Below, in pieces: positions 44,971 through 54,189 of a DNA stretch of 64,000 nt. The stretch is taken from the NCBI RefSeq assembly GCF_046127645.1, contig NZ_CP175919.1; one strand, 5' to 3'. Below the pieces are notes generated by a model, which worked only from the letters and a program-made list of their open reading frames with translations, was not told the DNA's origin and made no database searches. Every line of letters begins with the position of its first letter. Position 1 is the first letter of the stretch. The DNA comes from Clostridium_F caseinilyticum. Lineage in GTDB: Bacteria > Bacillota > Clostridia > Clostridiales > Clostridiaceae. The translations under genes and the position numbers were made by a program.

Positions 44971-47610
44971 CTATTTAACTAAACTTTCCACTACAGTTTC
45001 TACTGTTTTTATTGCTTCTTCTAATTTGTTTGGATCTTTTCCACCAGCTTGTGCCATGTCTGGTCTTCCACCGCCACCACCGCCGGCTATAGTTGCAATT
45101 TCCTTAATTATTTTTCCACAATGTATTCCTTTAGCTACTGTATCTTTAGTTGCCATAGCTACAAATAAAACTTTCCCCTTATAGTCACTTCCTAAAACAA
45201 CTACTCCACTTTGCATATTATTTCTTATTTTATCCCCTAACTCCCTTAGAGCATTTCCATCTATATCTTTTACAGTAGCTGCTGCTACTTTAACATCTTT
45301 TATTTCTTTTATATTGTTTAATATTTCATCTTCTGCACCACTTGCTAGTTTTAATTTTAAAGCTTCTATTTCTTTTTCTTTTTCTTTAATCTCCAAAATT
45401 TGATGATTTAATTTATTTATAATTTCTTTTTCATTACATTTTAATATTTGTGCTGCTTCTTTTAATATACCATTTTTATTATTTACATATTCCATAGCTT
45501 TAAAACCTGTTATTGCTTCTATTCTTCTTGTACCAGCTGCAACTCCTGCTTCTGAAATTATTTTAAACATTCCTATTTCGCCACTATTTCCTACATGAAT
45601 TCCACCACATAACTCTTTGCTAAAATGTCCTACAGAAACTACTCTAACATCATCTTTATATTTATTGTCGAATAATGCAATAGCTCCTTCTTGTTTAGCC
45701 TCTTCTATATTCATAACATTAGTTACTACATTATTAGCTTTCATTATTTCTCTATTTACTATTTCTTCTACTTTTTTTAGTTCATCCTCTGATACTGCTT
45801 CAAAATGGCTAAAGTCAAATCTTAATCTTTCGTCATCCACATAAGAACCTGATTGCTGTACATGTTCTCCTACTACTTTTATTAAAGCAGAATGCAATAC
45901 GTGAGTTGCTGTATGATTTTTTCTTATGTTATTTCTTCTTTCTTCGTTTACTTTTAATATAACTTGATTTTCTAAAGAGATCTTTCCTTCTAGAACTTTT
46001 ACAAAATGTAGTATTTTTCCTGATATATTCTTTTTACAATCTATTACTGATGCTTTAAAAGTGTCATTATATATAATACCTGTATCGCCTACTTGGCCAC
46101 CCATTTCTGCATAAAATGGAGTGTTATAAGTTACTATTACACCTTCATTTCCCTCTTCAATGTAATTTTTAAACTCCTCATTTTCTATAATCAAAGCTAC
46201 TTTAGATTCAATTTCTAATTTATCATAACCTTCAAATTGTGTATTTATACTTAAATCTATTTTATTTAATATAGTATCTTCTGCACCCATATAATTAGTT
46301 TCTTCTCTAGCCGCTCTTGCTCTTTCCCTTTGCTCTTTCATTTCTTTGTCGAAGCCTTCTTTATCTATATTGATACCTTGCTCTTCTAATATTTCTTCTG
46401 TTAATTCTACTGGGAAACCGTATGTATCATATAGTTTAAACGCTTTATCTCCTGAAAGAACTTTATGATTATTATTCTTAACTTCTTCTATATAATCATT
46501 TAATATTTCCATTCCAGCGTCTATAGTTTCATCAAATCTTTCTTCTTCTAATTTTATAACTTTCTTTATATATTCCTTTTTTTCTTCTAGTTCCGGATAA
46601 TTTTTGCAAGAATTTTCTATAACTATATCTGTTAAATTATTTAAAAAAGTATGATTTATACCCAATGTTTTTCCATGTCTTGAGGCTCTTCTTAAAAGTC
46701 TTCTTAAAACATATCCTCTTCCTTCATTAGAAGGTAATATACCATCACTTATCATAAAAGTAATACTTCTTATATGATCTGTTATTATTCTTATAGAAGT
46801 ATCTTTTAATCTATCTTCTTTATATTTAGCTCCTGAAAGTCTGCATACTTCATCTAATATAGCTTTTATAGTATCCACTTCGAATATACTATCTACATTT
46901 TGCATTATAGTAGCCATTCTTTCAAGCCCCATGCCTGTATCTATATTAGGATTAGCTAATTTATTATAGTTTCCTTCTTCATCCTTATCAAACTGAGTAA
47001 ATACTAGATTCCAAAACTCTACTATCTTGTCTTCATCACTAGCTTTTACAAATTCTTCTGAAGTTTTAACTTCTCCTGCACCTCTATCAAAATGAATTTC
47101 TGAACAAGGTCCACAAGGTCCCAAGCCATGTTCCCAAAAATTATCTTCTTTGCCTAATCTAAATATTCGTTTAGGATCTACATCTGTTTTGTTTACCCAT
47201 ATATCAAAAGCCTCATCATCATCTTCATATATAGTTACATATAATTTATCCTTAGGTAATTTTAAAACCTCTGTTGTGAATTCCCAAGCCCAAGGAATAA
47301 TTTCTTCTTTAAAATAATCTCCAAAAGAAAAATTCCCCATCATTTCAAAAAAGGTACCATGTCTTGAAGTCTTTCCTACGTTTTCTATATCTCCAGTTCT
47401 CACGCACTTTTGGCATGTAGTAACTCTTTTGCTTGGAGGAACTTGAAGTCCTGTAAAATAAGGCTTTAAAGGAGCCATTCCTGCATTTATTAAAAGTAAA
47501 CTCTTATCATTTTTAGGAACTAAAGAAAAGCTTGGCAATCTTAAATGTGCTTTGCTTTCAAAAAACTTTAAATATTCTTCTCTTATTTGATTTAAACCCA
47601 TTTTTCCCAT
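44971..47610 (-). CDS. alaS: Alanine-tRNA ligase
   Basis: AlaS charges tRNA(Ala) and edits Ser/Gly mischarging. The 879 residues include the class II core (INAGMAPLKPYFTG, then RHGTFFEMMGNFSFGDYFK), tRNA-recognition region, an editing domain with HTATHVLHSAL and CGGIHVGNSGEIG, and the C-terminal DHHA1 domain with GGGGGGRPDMAQAGG. AAAGGAGAG is seven bases before the ATG. Expression is controlled by the T-box leader just upstream. Confidence 0.98.
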   Translation of the reverse strand: MGKMGLNQIREEYLKFFESKAHLRLPSFSLVPKNDKSLLLINAGMAPLKPYFTGLQVPPSKRVTTCQKCVRTGDIENVGKTSRHGTFFEMMGNFSFGDYFKEEIIPWAWEFTTEVLKLPKDKLYVTIYEDDDEAFDIWVNKTDVDPKRIFRLGKEDNFWEHGLGPCGPCSEIHFDRGAGEVKTSEEFVKASDEDKIVEFWNLVFTQFDKDEEGNYNKLANPNIDTGMGLERMATIMQNVDSIFEVDTIKAILDEVCRLSGAKYKEDRLKDTSIRIITDHIRSITFMISDGILPSNEGRGYVLRRLLRRASRHGKTLGINHTFLNNLTDIVIENSCKNYPELEEKKEYIKKVIKLEEERFDETIDAGMEILNDYIEEVKNNNHKVLSGDKAFKLYDTYGFPVELTEEILEEQGINIDKEGFDKEMKEQRERARAAREETNYMGAEDTILNKIDLSINTQFEGYDKLEIESKVALIIENEEFKNYIEEGNEGVIVTYNTPFYAEMGGQVGDTGIIYNDTFKASVIDCKKNISGKILHFVKVLEGKISLENQVILKVNEERRNNIRKNHTATHVLHSALIKVVGEHVQQSGSYVDDERLRFDFSHFEAVSEDELKKVEEIVNREIMKANNVVTNVMNIEEAKQEGAIALFDNKYKDDVRVVSVGHFSKELCGGIHVGNSGEIGMFKIISEAGVAAGTRRIEAITGFKAMEYVNNKNGILKEAAQILKCNEKEIINKLNHQILEIKEKEKEIEALKLKLASGAEDEILNNIKEIKDVKVAAATVKDIDGNALRELGDKIRNNMQSGVVVLGSDYKGKVLFVAMATKDTVAKGIHCGKIIKEIATIAGGGGGGRPDMAQAGGKDPNKLEEAIKTVETVVESLVK

Positions 47611-47639
47611 GGTTTATCTCTCCTTTATTTTATATTTTT

Positions 47640-47862
47640 GTAATAAAAAAAACCTTCAATCCCTGAAAAGGGACGAAAGTTACATTCCGCGGTACCACCC
47701 TAATTTAAATACAAAATTGTATTTACAACTTCTAAAAAATAGCTCCTAAACAGCCTTCAGTATAAACTTTAAGAAGTTTTCACCACACACTCCTTCTCTA
47801 AATAAAGTTACTCTACCTACTCCTTTTAATCATCACTAAATATTTATTTAATGTTATTATGC
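47640..47862 (-). ncRNA. T-box riboswitch leader of alaS
   Basis: On the minus strand the leader contains the hallmark T-box AGGGTGGTACCGCG (47688-47701). It is followed by the competing terminator (GTCCC TTTTC AGGGA stem, then TTTTTTTT, 47645-47680). Upstream are stem I elements (AGTAGGTAGAGTAA, GGAGTGTGTGGTG) and a likely specifier bulge GAAGGCTGT containing the alanine codon GCU. Uncharged tRNA(Ala) would stabilise the antiterminator and allow alaS transcription. Confidence 0.93.
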
Positions 47863-47866
47863 TCAA

Positions 47867-47895
47867 ATTATAAATAAAAATTACCATTATGTCAA
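47867..47895 (-). promoter_or_regulatory. SigA promoter of the alaS T-box transcript
   Basis: Minus strand: perfect TTGACA (47890-47895), 17-bp spacer, perfect TATAAT (47867-47872), placed just before the T-box leader. Confidence 0.9.
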
Positions 47896-47923
47896 GATAT
47901 GCAAAAGTTTATCTCATTTTTAT

Positions 47924-48952
47924 TTAGAATAGATAATAATTTAAATCCTCATATATAATTTTAATTATAACTCCTATAGGTATAGCTAAAACCATTCCAA
48001 TAAAGCCATATATTTTTCCTCCTATTAAAAGAAGTAATATAACAGTTAAAGGATGCATATCCACACTGTCTCCTGTAATTTTAGGAGCCAATATATCCCC
48101 TTCTATTTGTTGTATAGCATATAATAATATTAGAGCCCATAAAGCAGTTTTAGGTGATTTGGTTAAAGCTATCAATATAGCTGGAAGTGATCCTATAACT
48201 GGTCCAAAATAAGGTATTATATTAAAGAATCCGTTTATCAAAGATAATAATATAGGTAATTTTATGCCTAAACCTATCAAAACTAAAAAAGTAAGTATGG
48301 TTATTATTAAACATAATATTACTTGACTTATAATATACCTTGCTAAAATTTTATCTATATCCTCAGATACATTTTTTACAATACCTCTTATCTTAATGGG
48401 AAAAATCATAAAAAATTTTTGTATTATTTTATCTCCAGCAGCTAAAAAGTAATATACTATTATAGGAATAACTGCATAATCTAATATGTTTTCTCCAAGA
48501 TCTACAAATTTGTTTAAAAAAACTTCTCCAATTGATACTGTATAATTTTCAATTTTTCCATTTACTTTATTAAGAATTCCTCCCAGAATCTTATTATTAT
48601 TTAATAAATTTATTTTATTATATATATAATCTATATATTTTTGAATATATCCTACAGAACTTGTTATATTATATCCTTCTTTTATTATAGCAGGTATTAT
48701 AGAAATAATAAAAACTCCTATAATTGCTATTAATGTAGCAACTAAAAACAATGCAGAAAACTTCTCATTTATACCCTTATGGGTTAAAAATGTATGTATA
48801 GGTTTTAATAAATAATATATAACAAAGGATATAAAAAACAAAGAAAGTATATCTCTTACTATGGAATTTTTTATAAATATAATAAATAATATTAAAAATA
48901 TTATTGTGAAAAATAATAACTTGCAATATAAGTTTTTGTAATACTTTTTCAT
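47924..48952 (-). CDS. AI-2E transporter family (UPF0118) membrane protein
   Basis: This 342-residue integral membrane protein has about seven to eight hydrophobic helices and the family signatures GFFNIIPYFGPVIGSLPAILIAL and ILAPKITGDSVDMHPLTVILLLLIGGKIYGFIGMVLAIP. Some relatives export autoinducer-2, others act as Na+/H+ antiporters or permeases linked to envelope functions, so substrate is open. It begins 12 bp after the PRC-barrel gene and probably shares its transcript. Confidence 0.88.
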   Translation of the reverse strand: MKKYYKNLYCKLLFFTIIFLILFIIFIKNSIVRDILSLFFISFVIYYLLKPIHTFLTHKGINEKFSALFLVATLIAIIGVFIISIIPAIIKEGYNITSSVGYIQKYIDYIYNKINLLNNNKILGGILNKVNGKIENYTVSIGEVFLNKFVDLGENILDYAVIPIIVYYFLAAGDKIIQKFFMIFPIKIRGIVKNVSEDIDKILARYIISQVILCLIITILTFLVLIGLGIKLPILLSLINGFFNIIPYFGPVIGSLPAILIALTKSPKTALWALILLYAIQQIEGDILAPKITGDSVDMHPLTVILLLLIGGKIYGFIGMVLAIPIGVIIKIIYEDLNYYLF

Positions 48953-48964
48953 AAGTTTTTACTC

Positions 48965-49453
48965 CTATGTATTTATTTTGCTTTTGAGCATAATTTTAAA
49001 ATCTAAATTTCTACTTTTATAATTAAAATAAAGTATATTTTCTTCCCCTAATATTATTTCATTAGGACTTATTATTTTCTTCCCCTTTATAAAATTATTT
49101 AAAAATCCCATGGATATTATAATAGCTGATATTTTAAAATTTTCTTCATTTATTATTATATCTTCAATAACCCCCATTAAAACTCCATCTATATCTATAA
49201 CCTCTAAATGCTTTATATCATTAAAGCTTAAATATTTCCCTTTTTCTAATTTTTTTACTACCATATTTTTATTTATAGATACTATATCCTCTATAAGTAC
49301 TATATTATTTTTATTTAATATTTTATAAGAACTTACCAAAAATCCTATAATACTCTCTTCATTAAAGTCTACTAATACATCCTTTATAAATCCTAATTTT
49401 TTACCATTAGTATGATATACATTCATATATTTAAAATATTTACTTCTGTACAT
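48965..49453 (-). CDS. Protein with two PRC-barrel domains
   Basis: This 162-residue protein contains two PRC-barrel units: residues about 10-70 (NVYHTNGKKLGFIKDVLVDF) and about 80-150 (HLEVIDIDGVLMGVIEDIIINEENFKISAIIIS). Such domains bind RNA or proteins (as in RimM) or serve in membrane-associated complexes; the target here is unknown. It is paired with the downstream AI-2E-type permease. It resembles YlmC in fold only. Confidence 0.82.
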   Translation of the reverse strand: MYRSKYFKYMNVYHTNGKKLGFIKDVLVDFNEESIIGFLVSSYKILNKNNIVLIEDIVSINKNMVVKKLEKGKYLSFNDIKHLEVIDIDGVLMGVIEDIIINEENFKISAIIISMGFLNNFIKGKKIISPNEIILGEENILYFNYKSRNLDFKIMLKSKINT

Positions 49454-49552
49454 ATTTGCTCCTTTTATATTAATTTTTCTAAATTTAAATTTTCTATTAA
49501 AATTTAGAATTTAATTGTAAAGATCCTATCTTTAGTTTTATCAAAAAAATAA

Positions 49553-49580
49553 AAAATACCCTCTCAAATGAGGGTATTTT
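49553..49580 (-). terminator. Terminator after iscU
   Basis: AAAATACCCTC / GAGGGTATTTT stem followed on the minus strand by TTATTTTTTT; it closes the iscR-iscS-iscU operon. Confidence 0.9.
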
Positions 49581-49603
49581 AAAATATTAATTATACAAAT
49601 CTA

Positions 49604-50032
49604 TTAATTACCATGTACATGTTCGTGAATATGTTCAGAATGAGTTTTCATTTCCCATGGTTCTAAACCTTGAGTTATTCTATATTCATTTATTGCTTTG
49701 TGTATAGCTTCTTCTGCAAGTACAGAACAATGCATTTTTACTGGTGGTAATCCTTCTAAAGCTTCTGCTACTGCTTTATTTGTAAGTTGCCATGCATCTT
49801 CTAAATTCTTCCCTTTGATAAGTTCTGTAGCCATACTTGATGATGCTATAGCAGATGCACATCCAAAAGTCTTGAATTTTACATCTTTGATTATATTATC
49901 TTCAACTTTTAAATATATTTTCATTATATCGCCACATTTAGCATTTCCTACTTCACCTATTCCATTAGCATCCTCTATTTCTCCTACATTTCTAGGATTT
50001 CTAAAATGATCCATTACTTTTTCTGTATACAT
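49604..50032 (-). CDS. iscU: Iron-sulfur cluster scaffold protein IscU/NifU-N
   Basis: IscU is the scaffold on which Fe-S clusters are built with sulfur from IscS. The 142 residues carry the three ligand cysteines at about 33 (NAKCGD), 58 (TFGCASA) and 102 (KMHCSVLAE); the Asp after the first Cys is in place. The last 12 residues form a His-rich tail (HSEHIHEHVHGN) not essential to the fold. It starts one base after the iscS stop. Confidence 0.96.
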   Translation of the reverse strand: MYTEKVMDHFRNPRNVGEIEDANGIGEVGNAKCGDIMKIYLKVEDNIIKDVKFKTFGCASAIASSSMATELIKGKNLEDAWQLTNKAVAEALEGLPPVKMHCSVLAEEAIHKAINEYRITQGLEPWEMKTHSEHIHEHVHGN

Positions 50033-50033
50033 A

Positions 50034-51227
50034 TTATTTTTCCTCCTTGTTTTTCATATAATCTTCCCAAAGTGGGGACATATCTCTTCTTTGTTTTATT
50101 ATTTTAGGAAGTACTTCTAATACATAATCTATATCTTCTTCTGTATTCTTAGATCCCAAACTTAATCTTAAAGAACCATGAGCAATTTCATGTGGCAATC
50201 CTATAGATAAAAGTACATGAGATGGATCTAAGGATGCTGAGGCACAAGCACTTCCTGTAGATGCAAAAATACCATTCATATCTAAATCTAATAATAAAGT
50301 TTCTCCTTCAATACCTATAAAACTAAAATTAATATTATTATGTAATCTTCTATTCATATCTCTAGGTCCATTTAATTTTACTTCAGGTATTCTTTTTTCA
50401 ATTTCCTTTATTAATTTTTCTCTTAAACTAGCTAATTTTTTATTTTCCTCTGGCATATTTTCTACAGCTAATTCTATTGCTTTTCCAAGTCCTACTATAC
50501 CAGCCGTATTTTCTGTACTAGCTCTCTTACCTCTTTCTTGTCCTCCACCATGGATTAAATTTTGTATTTTAACTCCATTTCTTACATATAGAGCCCCTAC
50601 TCCTTTAGGGCCATAAAATTTATGAGCAGACATAGACAATAAATCTATATTCATATCTTTTACATCTATATCTACATGCCCTATAGCTTGAACGGCATCT
50701 GTATGGAAGTAAATTTTCTTTTCTTTACATAACTTACCTATTTCTTTTATTGGTTCTATAGTTCCTATTTCATTGTTAGCAAACATTATAGAAACTAAAA
50801 TAGTTTCATCTGTTATAGCCGTTTTTACATCTTCTACGCTTACAAATCCATCTTCATCCACTGGAAGATATGTTACTTTAAAGCCTTCTTTTTCTAAAAA
50901 TTGTGCCGTATGTAATATAGCATGATGTTCTATTTTTGTAGTTATTATATGATTTCCTTTATTTTTATTAGCATAAGCTATACCTTTTAGTGCCCAGTTA
51001 TCTGCTTCTGAACCACCACTTGTAAAAAACACTTCATTTTTTTCTGCATTTAATGCTTTTCCTACTCTTTCTCTTGCTACATTTACAGCTATCTTAGTTT
51101 TATCTGAGAAAGAATATAAAGAAGATGGGTTTCCAAAATTTTCAGTAAAAAATGGAAGCATTTCTTCTAATACCTCTGGTTTTGTATAAGTAGTAGCTGA
51201 ATAATCCATATAAACTTGTTTATTCAT
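50034..51227 (-). CDS. iscS: Cysteine desulfurase IscS/NifS
   Basis: This is a PLP enzyme that removes sulfur from cysteine as a protein persulfide for Fe-S clusters and thio-modifications. In 397 residues it has the PLP lysine near 203 (SMSAHKFYGPKG), HTDAVQ, and the catalytic cysteine near 328 (ASTGSACASASLDPSH). The open frame begins at a GTG (51236) inside the Shine-Dalgarno; the ATG at 51227, eight bases from GGAG, is the likely start and overlaps the iscR end by eight bases. Confidence 0.96.
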   Translation of the reverse strand: MNKQVYMDYSATTYTKPEVLEEMLPFFTENFGNPSSLYSFSDKTKIAVNVARERVGKALNAEKNEVFFTSGGSEADNWALKGIAYANKNKGNHIITTKIEHHAILHTAQFLEKEGFKVTYLPVDEDGFVSVEDVKTAITDETILVSIMFANNEIGTIEPIKEIGKLCKEKKIYFHTDAVQAIGHVDIDVKDMNIDLLSMSAHKFYGPKGVGALYVRNGVKIQNLIHGGGQERGKRASTENTAGIVGLGKAIELAVENMPEENKKLASLREKLIKEIEKRIPEVKLNGPRDMNRRLHNNINFSFIGIEGETLLLDLDMNGIFASTGSACASASLDPSHVLLSIGLPHEIAHGSLRLSLGSKNTEEDIDYVLEVLPKIIKQRRDMSPLWEDYMKNKEEK

Positions 51228-51666
51228 TATGTTCACTCCTTTTAATTGGTGAATTTATTTTTCTATAGTCTTCTACCATATCTTGTAAGGTAGTTGATTC
51301 CATTATATTATCTAAACTTTCTTTTATTTTTGCCCATAAAATCCTAGTTGCGCAACATTCCATATTACTACAGCTATCCTCGCCTTCTAAACAGCTAGAT
51401 ATTTCTATAGGTCCTTCTAAAACACCCATAATATCTGCAACTGTTATATCTTTAGGATGCCTATTTAAAATATACCCCCCTTGAGCTCCCCTTATGCTTT
51501 TTATAAGCTTAGCTTTTCTAAGTGGGGAAAATAATTGTTCTAAATAATACTCAGATATATGCTGCCTTTCTGAAATATTTTTTATAGAAACTGGTTGCCC
51601 ACCGTAGTTAATTGCCAAATCTACCATAGCCTTTACTCCATACCTACCCTTAGTTGACAACTTCAT
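51220..51666 (-). CDS. iscR: Rrf2 family regulator IscR-like
   Basis: This 148-residue Rrf2 family regulator begins MKLSTKGRYGVKAMVDLA and has a winged-helix domain (ISEYYLEQLFSPLRKAKLIKSIRGAQGGYIL) and a Cys-rich loop (SSCLEGEDSCSNMECCATRILW) suited to bind an Fe-S cluster. It probably autoregulates iscR-iscS-iscU according to Fe-S supply. Related CymR proteins control cysteine metabolism, so that alternative should be kept in mind, but the operon context and cysteines favour IscR. Confidence 0.92.
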   Translation of the reverse strand: MKLSTKGRYGVKAMVDLAINYGGQPVSIKNISERQHISEYYLEQLFSPLRKAKLIKSIRGAQGGYILNRHPKDITVADIMGVLEGPIEISSCLEGEDSCSNMECCATRILWAKIKESLDNIMESTTLQDMVEDYRKINSPIKRSEHNE

Positions 51667-51713
51667 TTAATCACATCCTTTTAATGTTGACCACTTTACT
51701 ATGATTTATTTTT

Positions 51714-51742
51714 ATAATAGCAAATCAGAGTAAACCTGTCAA
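51714..51742 (-). promoter_or_regulatory. SigA promoter of the iscR operon
   Basis: Minus strand TTGACA (51737-51742), 17-bp spacer, TATTAT (51714-51719). An imperfect ACTTTACTATGATT segment between -10 and the iscR start may be an operator, but no clear Rrf2 palindrome was resolved. Confidence 0.8.
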
Positions 51743-51839
51743 CAATATTAATAAATTTTATAAAATTTTTTTATAGCTCATAATTAGAGCCCTTACAATA
51801 TAATTTTATTATATATAATAATTATTTTTTAATACAAAA

Positions 51840-51869
51840 AGTATAGTCTCAATTCTATAAAACTATACT
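51840..51869 (-). terminator. Terminator after rarA
   Basis: AGTATAG/CTATACT stem 13 bp past the rarA stop, followed on the minus strand by TTTTTGTATT. Confidence 0.7.
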
Positions 51870-51881
51870 AAAAATTGTTTT

Positions 51882-53132
51882 TTATTTGTTTTCTTTAATG
51901 TTCTCCCAATATTTTTTTAAATTTTCTTCGTATTTATTATGTTGAGCTTCATAATATACTTTATCTTTTAGCTCTTTAGGTAAATATTGTTGTCTAACAT
52001 AATGATTCTTAAAGTCATGTGGATATTTATATCCTCCTACTCCTAATTTTTCAGCACCATAATAGTGACAATCCTTAAGATAATTTGGTACATCTCCAAA
52101 ATTAATATTTCCTAAATCATTCATAGCATTCTTTATAGCCATATAGGCACTATTAGATTTTGGTAAAGTAGCTAAATATATTGTAATTTCAGATAAAATA
52201 ATTTGTGCTTCAGGAAATCCTACTTTTAAAGCTAACTCTATACCGGAATTTACAATAGTTAATGCATTAGGATAAGCCAGCCCAATATCTTCTGCTGCTA
52301 TGACTGATAATCTTCTTGTAATAGACACCATATCTCCACTTTTTATAAGCCTTGCTAAATAATGAACTGCTGCATCAGCATCACTGCCTCTTATACTCTT
52401 TTGAAAAGCACTTATTACATTATAATGTTCATCTCCTGTAGCATCGCCTTTAAGATTAGACTGGCCTAATGATTCTACATAATCTAGTGTAATTTCTATA
52501 TTGTATCCACCATGAGAATTTACAGCTAACTCCAAAATATTATAAGCTTTTCTATAATCCCCTTGGCATATTTCACCTATATATTCTAAAGCTTCCTTAG
52601 TATAAGTTATATTTATATTTTTATCTATTAGTTTAGTTATAGCTTTTTTTAATCCTAAAATAATATCCTCTCTATTAAGAGGTTTAAATTGAAATATATT
52701 GCATCTACTTAGAATAGCTTTATGTATAACAAAATAAGGATTTTCAGTAGTACTTGCTATTAATACTACTCTTCCATCTTCTATAAATTCTAATAAAGCT
52801 TGCTGCTGCTTTTTATTAAAATGTTGTAACTCATCTATATACAATACAACTCCACTGTAATTTAATAAACTATTTATACTAGAAGTTATTTCTTGAATAT
52901 CCTTAATAGATGCTGTGGTAGCATTTAATCTATAAAATTTCTTATCCACATAATTGGCCATAATATTAGCTAAAGTAGTTTTACCTGTGCCTGGTGGTCC
53001 ATAAAATATAGAATTACATATAGATTTATTTTTTATTAAATTATATAAAGGTTTGTTCTCAGATAATATGTGTCTTTGCCCTACAAAATCTTCTAATTTA
53101 TTAGGTCTCATTGAATCTGCTAAAGGTCTCAT
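51882..53132 (-). CDS. rarA: Replication-associated recombination protein RarA (MgsA), AAA+ ATPase
   Basis: RarA is a clamp-loader-like AAA+ ATPase acting at stalled forks. It opens MRPLADSMRPNKLEDFVGQ and has Walker A GPPGTGKTT (residues 45-53), Walker B VVLYIDELQHFNKKQQ, sensor TTENPYF and the C-terminal tetramerisation region with SIRGSDADAAVHYLARL and a PNYLKDCHY motif. It is 416 residues long, normal for the family. It is monocistronic. Confidence 0.95.
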   Translation of the reverse strand: MRPLADSMRPNKLEDFVGQRHILSENKPLYNLIKNKSICNSIFYGPPGTGKTTLANIMANYVDKKFYRLNATTASIKDIQEITSSINSLLNYSGVVLYIDELQHFNKKQQQALLEFIEDGRVVLIASTTENPYFVIHKAILSRCNIFQFKPLNREDIILGLKKAITKLIDKNINITYTKEALEYIGEICQGDYRKAYNILELAVNSHGGYNIEITLDYVESLGQSNLKGDATGDEHYNVISAFQKSIRGSDADAAVHYLARLIKSGDMVSITRRLSVIAAEDIGLAYPNALTIVNSGIELALKVGFPEAQIILSEITIYLATLPKSNSAYMAIKNAMNDLGNINFGDVPNYLKDCHYYGAEKLGVGGYKYPHDFKNHYVRQQYLPKELKDKVYYEAQHNKYEENLKKYWENIKENK

Positions 53133-53150
53133 TTTTTCACCTCACCAAAA

Positions 53151-53185
53151 AAAGACTTTACCTAACATTGTAAGTTAAAGCCTTT
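53151..53185 (-). terminator. Terminator after the PHP phosphatase gene
   Basis: AAAGGCTTTAACTTACA pairs imperfectly with TGTTAGGTAAAGTCTTT, then TTTTTGG on the minus strand. Confidence 0.65.
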
Positions 53186-53228
53186 ATTTTATCAAGTTAT
53201 AAAGTTAATTCATAGAAAATTATTAATT

Positions 53229-53996
53229 CTATTTATCATATTCAGGTTTTCTATTTTTATAATAAACAACCTTTAAATTGCAATAATCTGCAATTTCTTT
53301 TGCTAAATTCAATCTATTTCCTATATCCTTAGCATTATGAGAATCTGAACCTAAAGTAACCGTCCTTCCTCCTAATTCATAAAATCTTTTATATATTTTA
53401 ACTAAATTTTTTAAAGCTTTTTCATCCTTTAATCTTCTTGTATTAATTTCCATAGATTTTTCTTTTTCCACTACAACCCTTAAAACTTCATCTATATCTT
53501 CTTTAAAAATATCATAACTTATATCCGTATCTTCATAATTAGCATATCTTGAAATATAATCTATATGTCCTAAACTATCTACAAAATCATACTTTGATAA
53601 ATTATAAATCATATTTTTAAAATAAATATGAAAAGCTTCTTCTTTACTTTTACCCTCATAAAATTTATCTAAATATAAATCTACTTTATCTATTAAATGA
53701 ATAGAACCTATTACATAATCAAATTCTCCACTGTTAATTACTTCTTTTCCTTCTTCTACAAGATCTCTTTCCATTCCTAACTCTATTCCCAAAAGAATTT
53801 TATCATTTCTATATTTATTATACTCTCCAAAATAAGAAGGTACATGGAAACAAAATTTATTTTCATCCTTTAAGCCCAAATCCATATGCTCTGTTACTAT
53901 TATACCTAAATTGTTATCTTTAGAAGCTTTTATAGCTTCATCTATAGTCATTTTAGAATCTGTAGAAAACTTTGTATGTAAATGCGTATCAAACAT
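53229..53996 (-). CDS. PHP-domain histidinol-phosphatase family protein
   Basis: This 255-residue PHP metalloenzyme has the metal motifs FDTHLHTKFS at the start, TEHMD, a central IGSIHL, GHIDYI and the closing GSDSHNAKDIG. It is closest in layout to HisK-type histidinol-phosphate phosphatases, which complete histidine synthesis, but there are no other his genes nearby and PHP proteins include other phosphoesterases. It stands alone between rarA and an AEC permease. Confidence 0.82.
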   Translation of the reverse strand: MFDTHLHTKFSTDSKMTIDEAIKASKDNNLGIIVTEHMDLGLKDENKFCFHVPSYFGEYNKYRNDKILLGIELGMERDLVEEGKEVINSGEFDYVIGSIHLIDKVDLYLDKFYEGKSKEEAFHIYFKNMIYNLSKYDFVDSLGHIDYISRYANYEDTDISYDIFKEDIDEVLRVVVEKEKSMEINTRRLKDEKALKNLVKIYKRFYELGGRTVTLGSDSHNAKDIGNRLNLAKEIADYCNLKVVYYKNRKPEYDK

Positions 53997-54189
53997 TTTT
54001 TCACCTCTTTTATAATATTAAACTCAATATTAACTAATACCTACAAATATTGTCCTTTGGACTAACATATATATATTAGAGAAAATAGTCATTAGATAAA
54101 TAAAAAAACAGTTTTAAATTAACACCTATATTATACAATATAATTAGAATTTTTGTTATACTAAAATGGTTTTAATACCCATCTCATAT

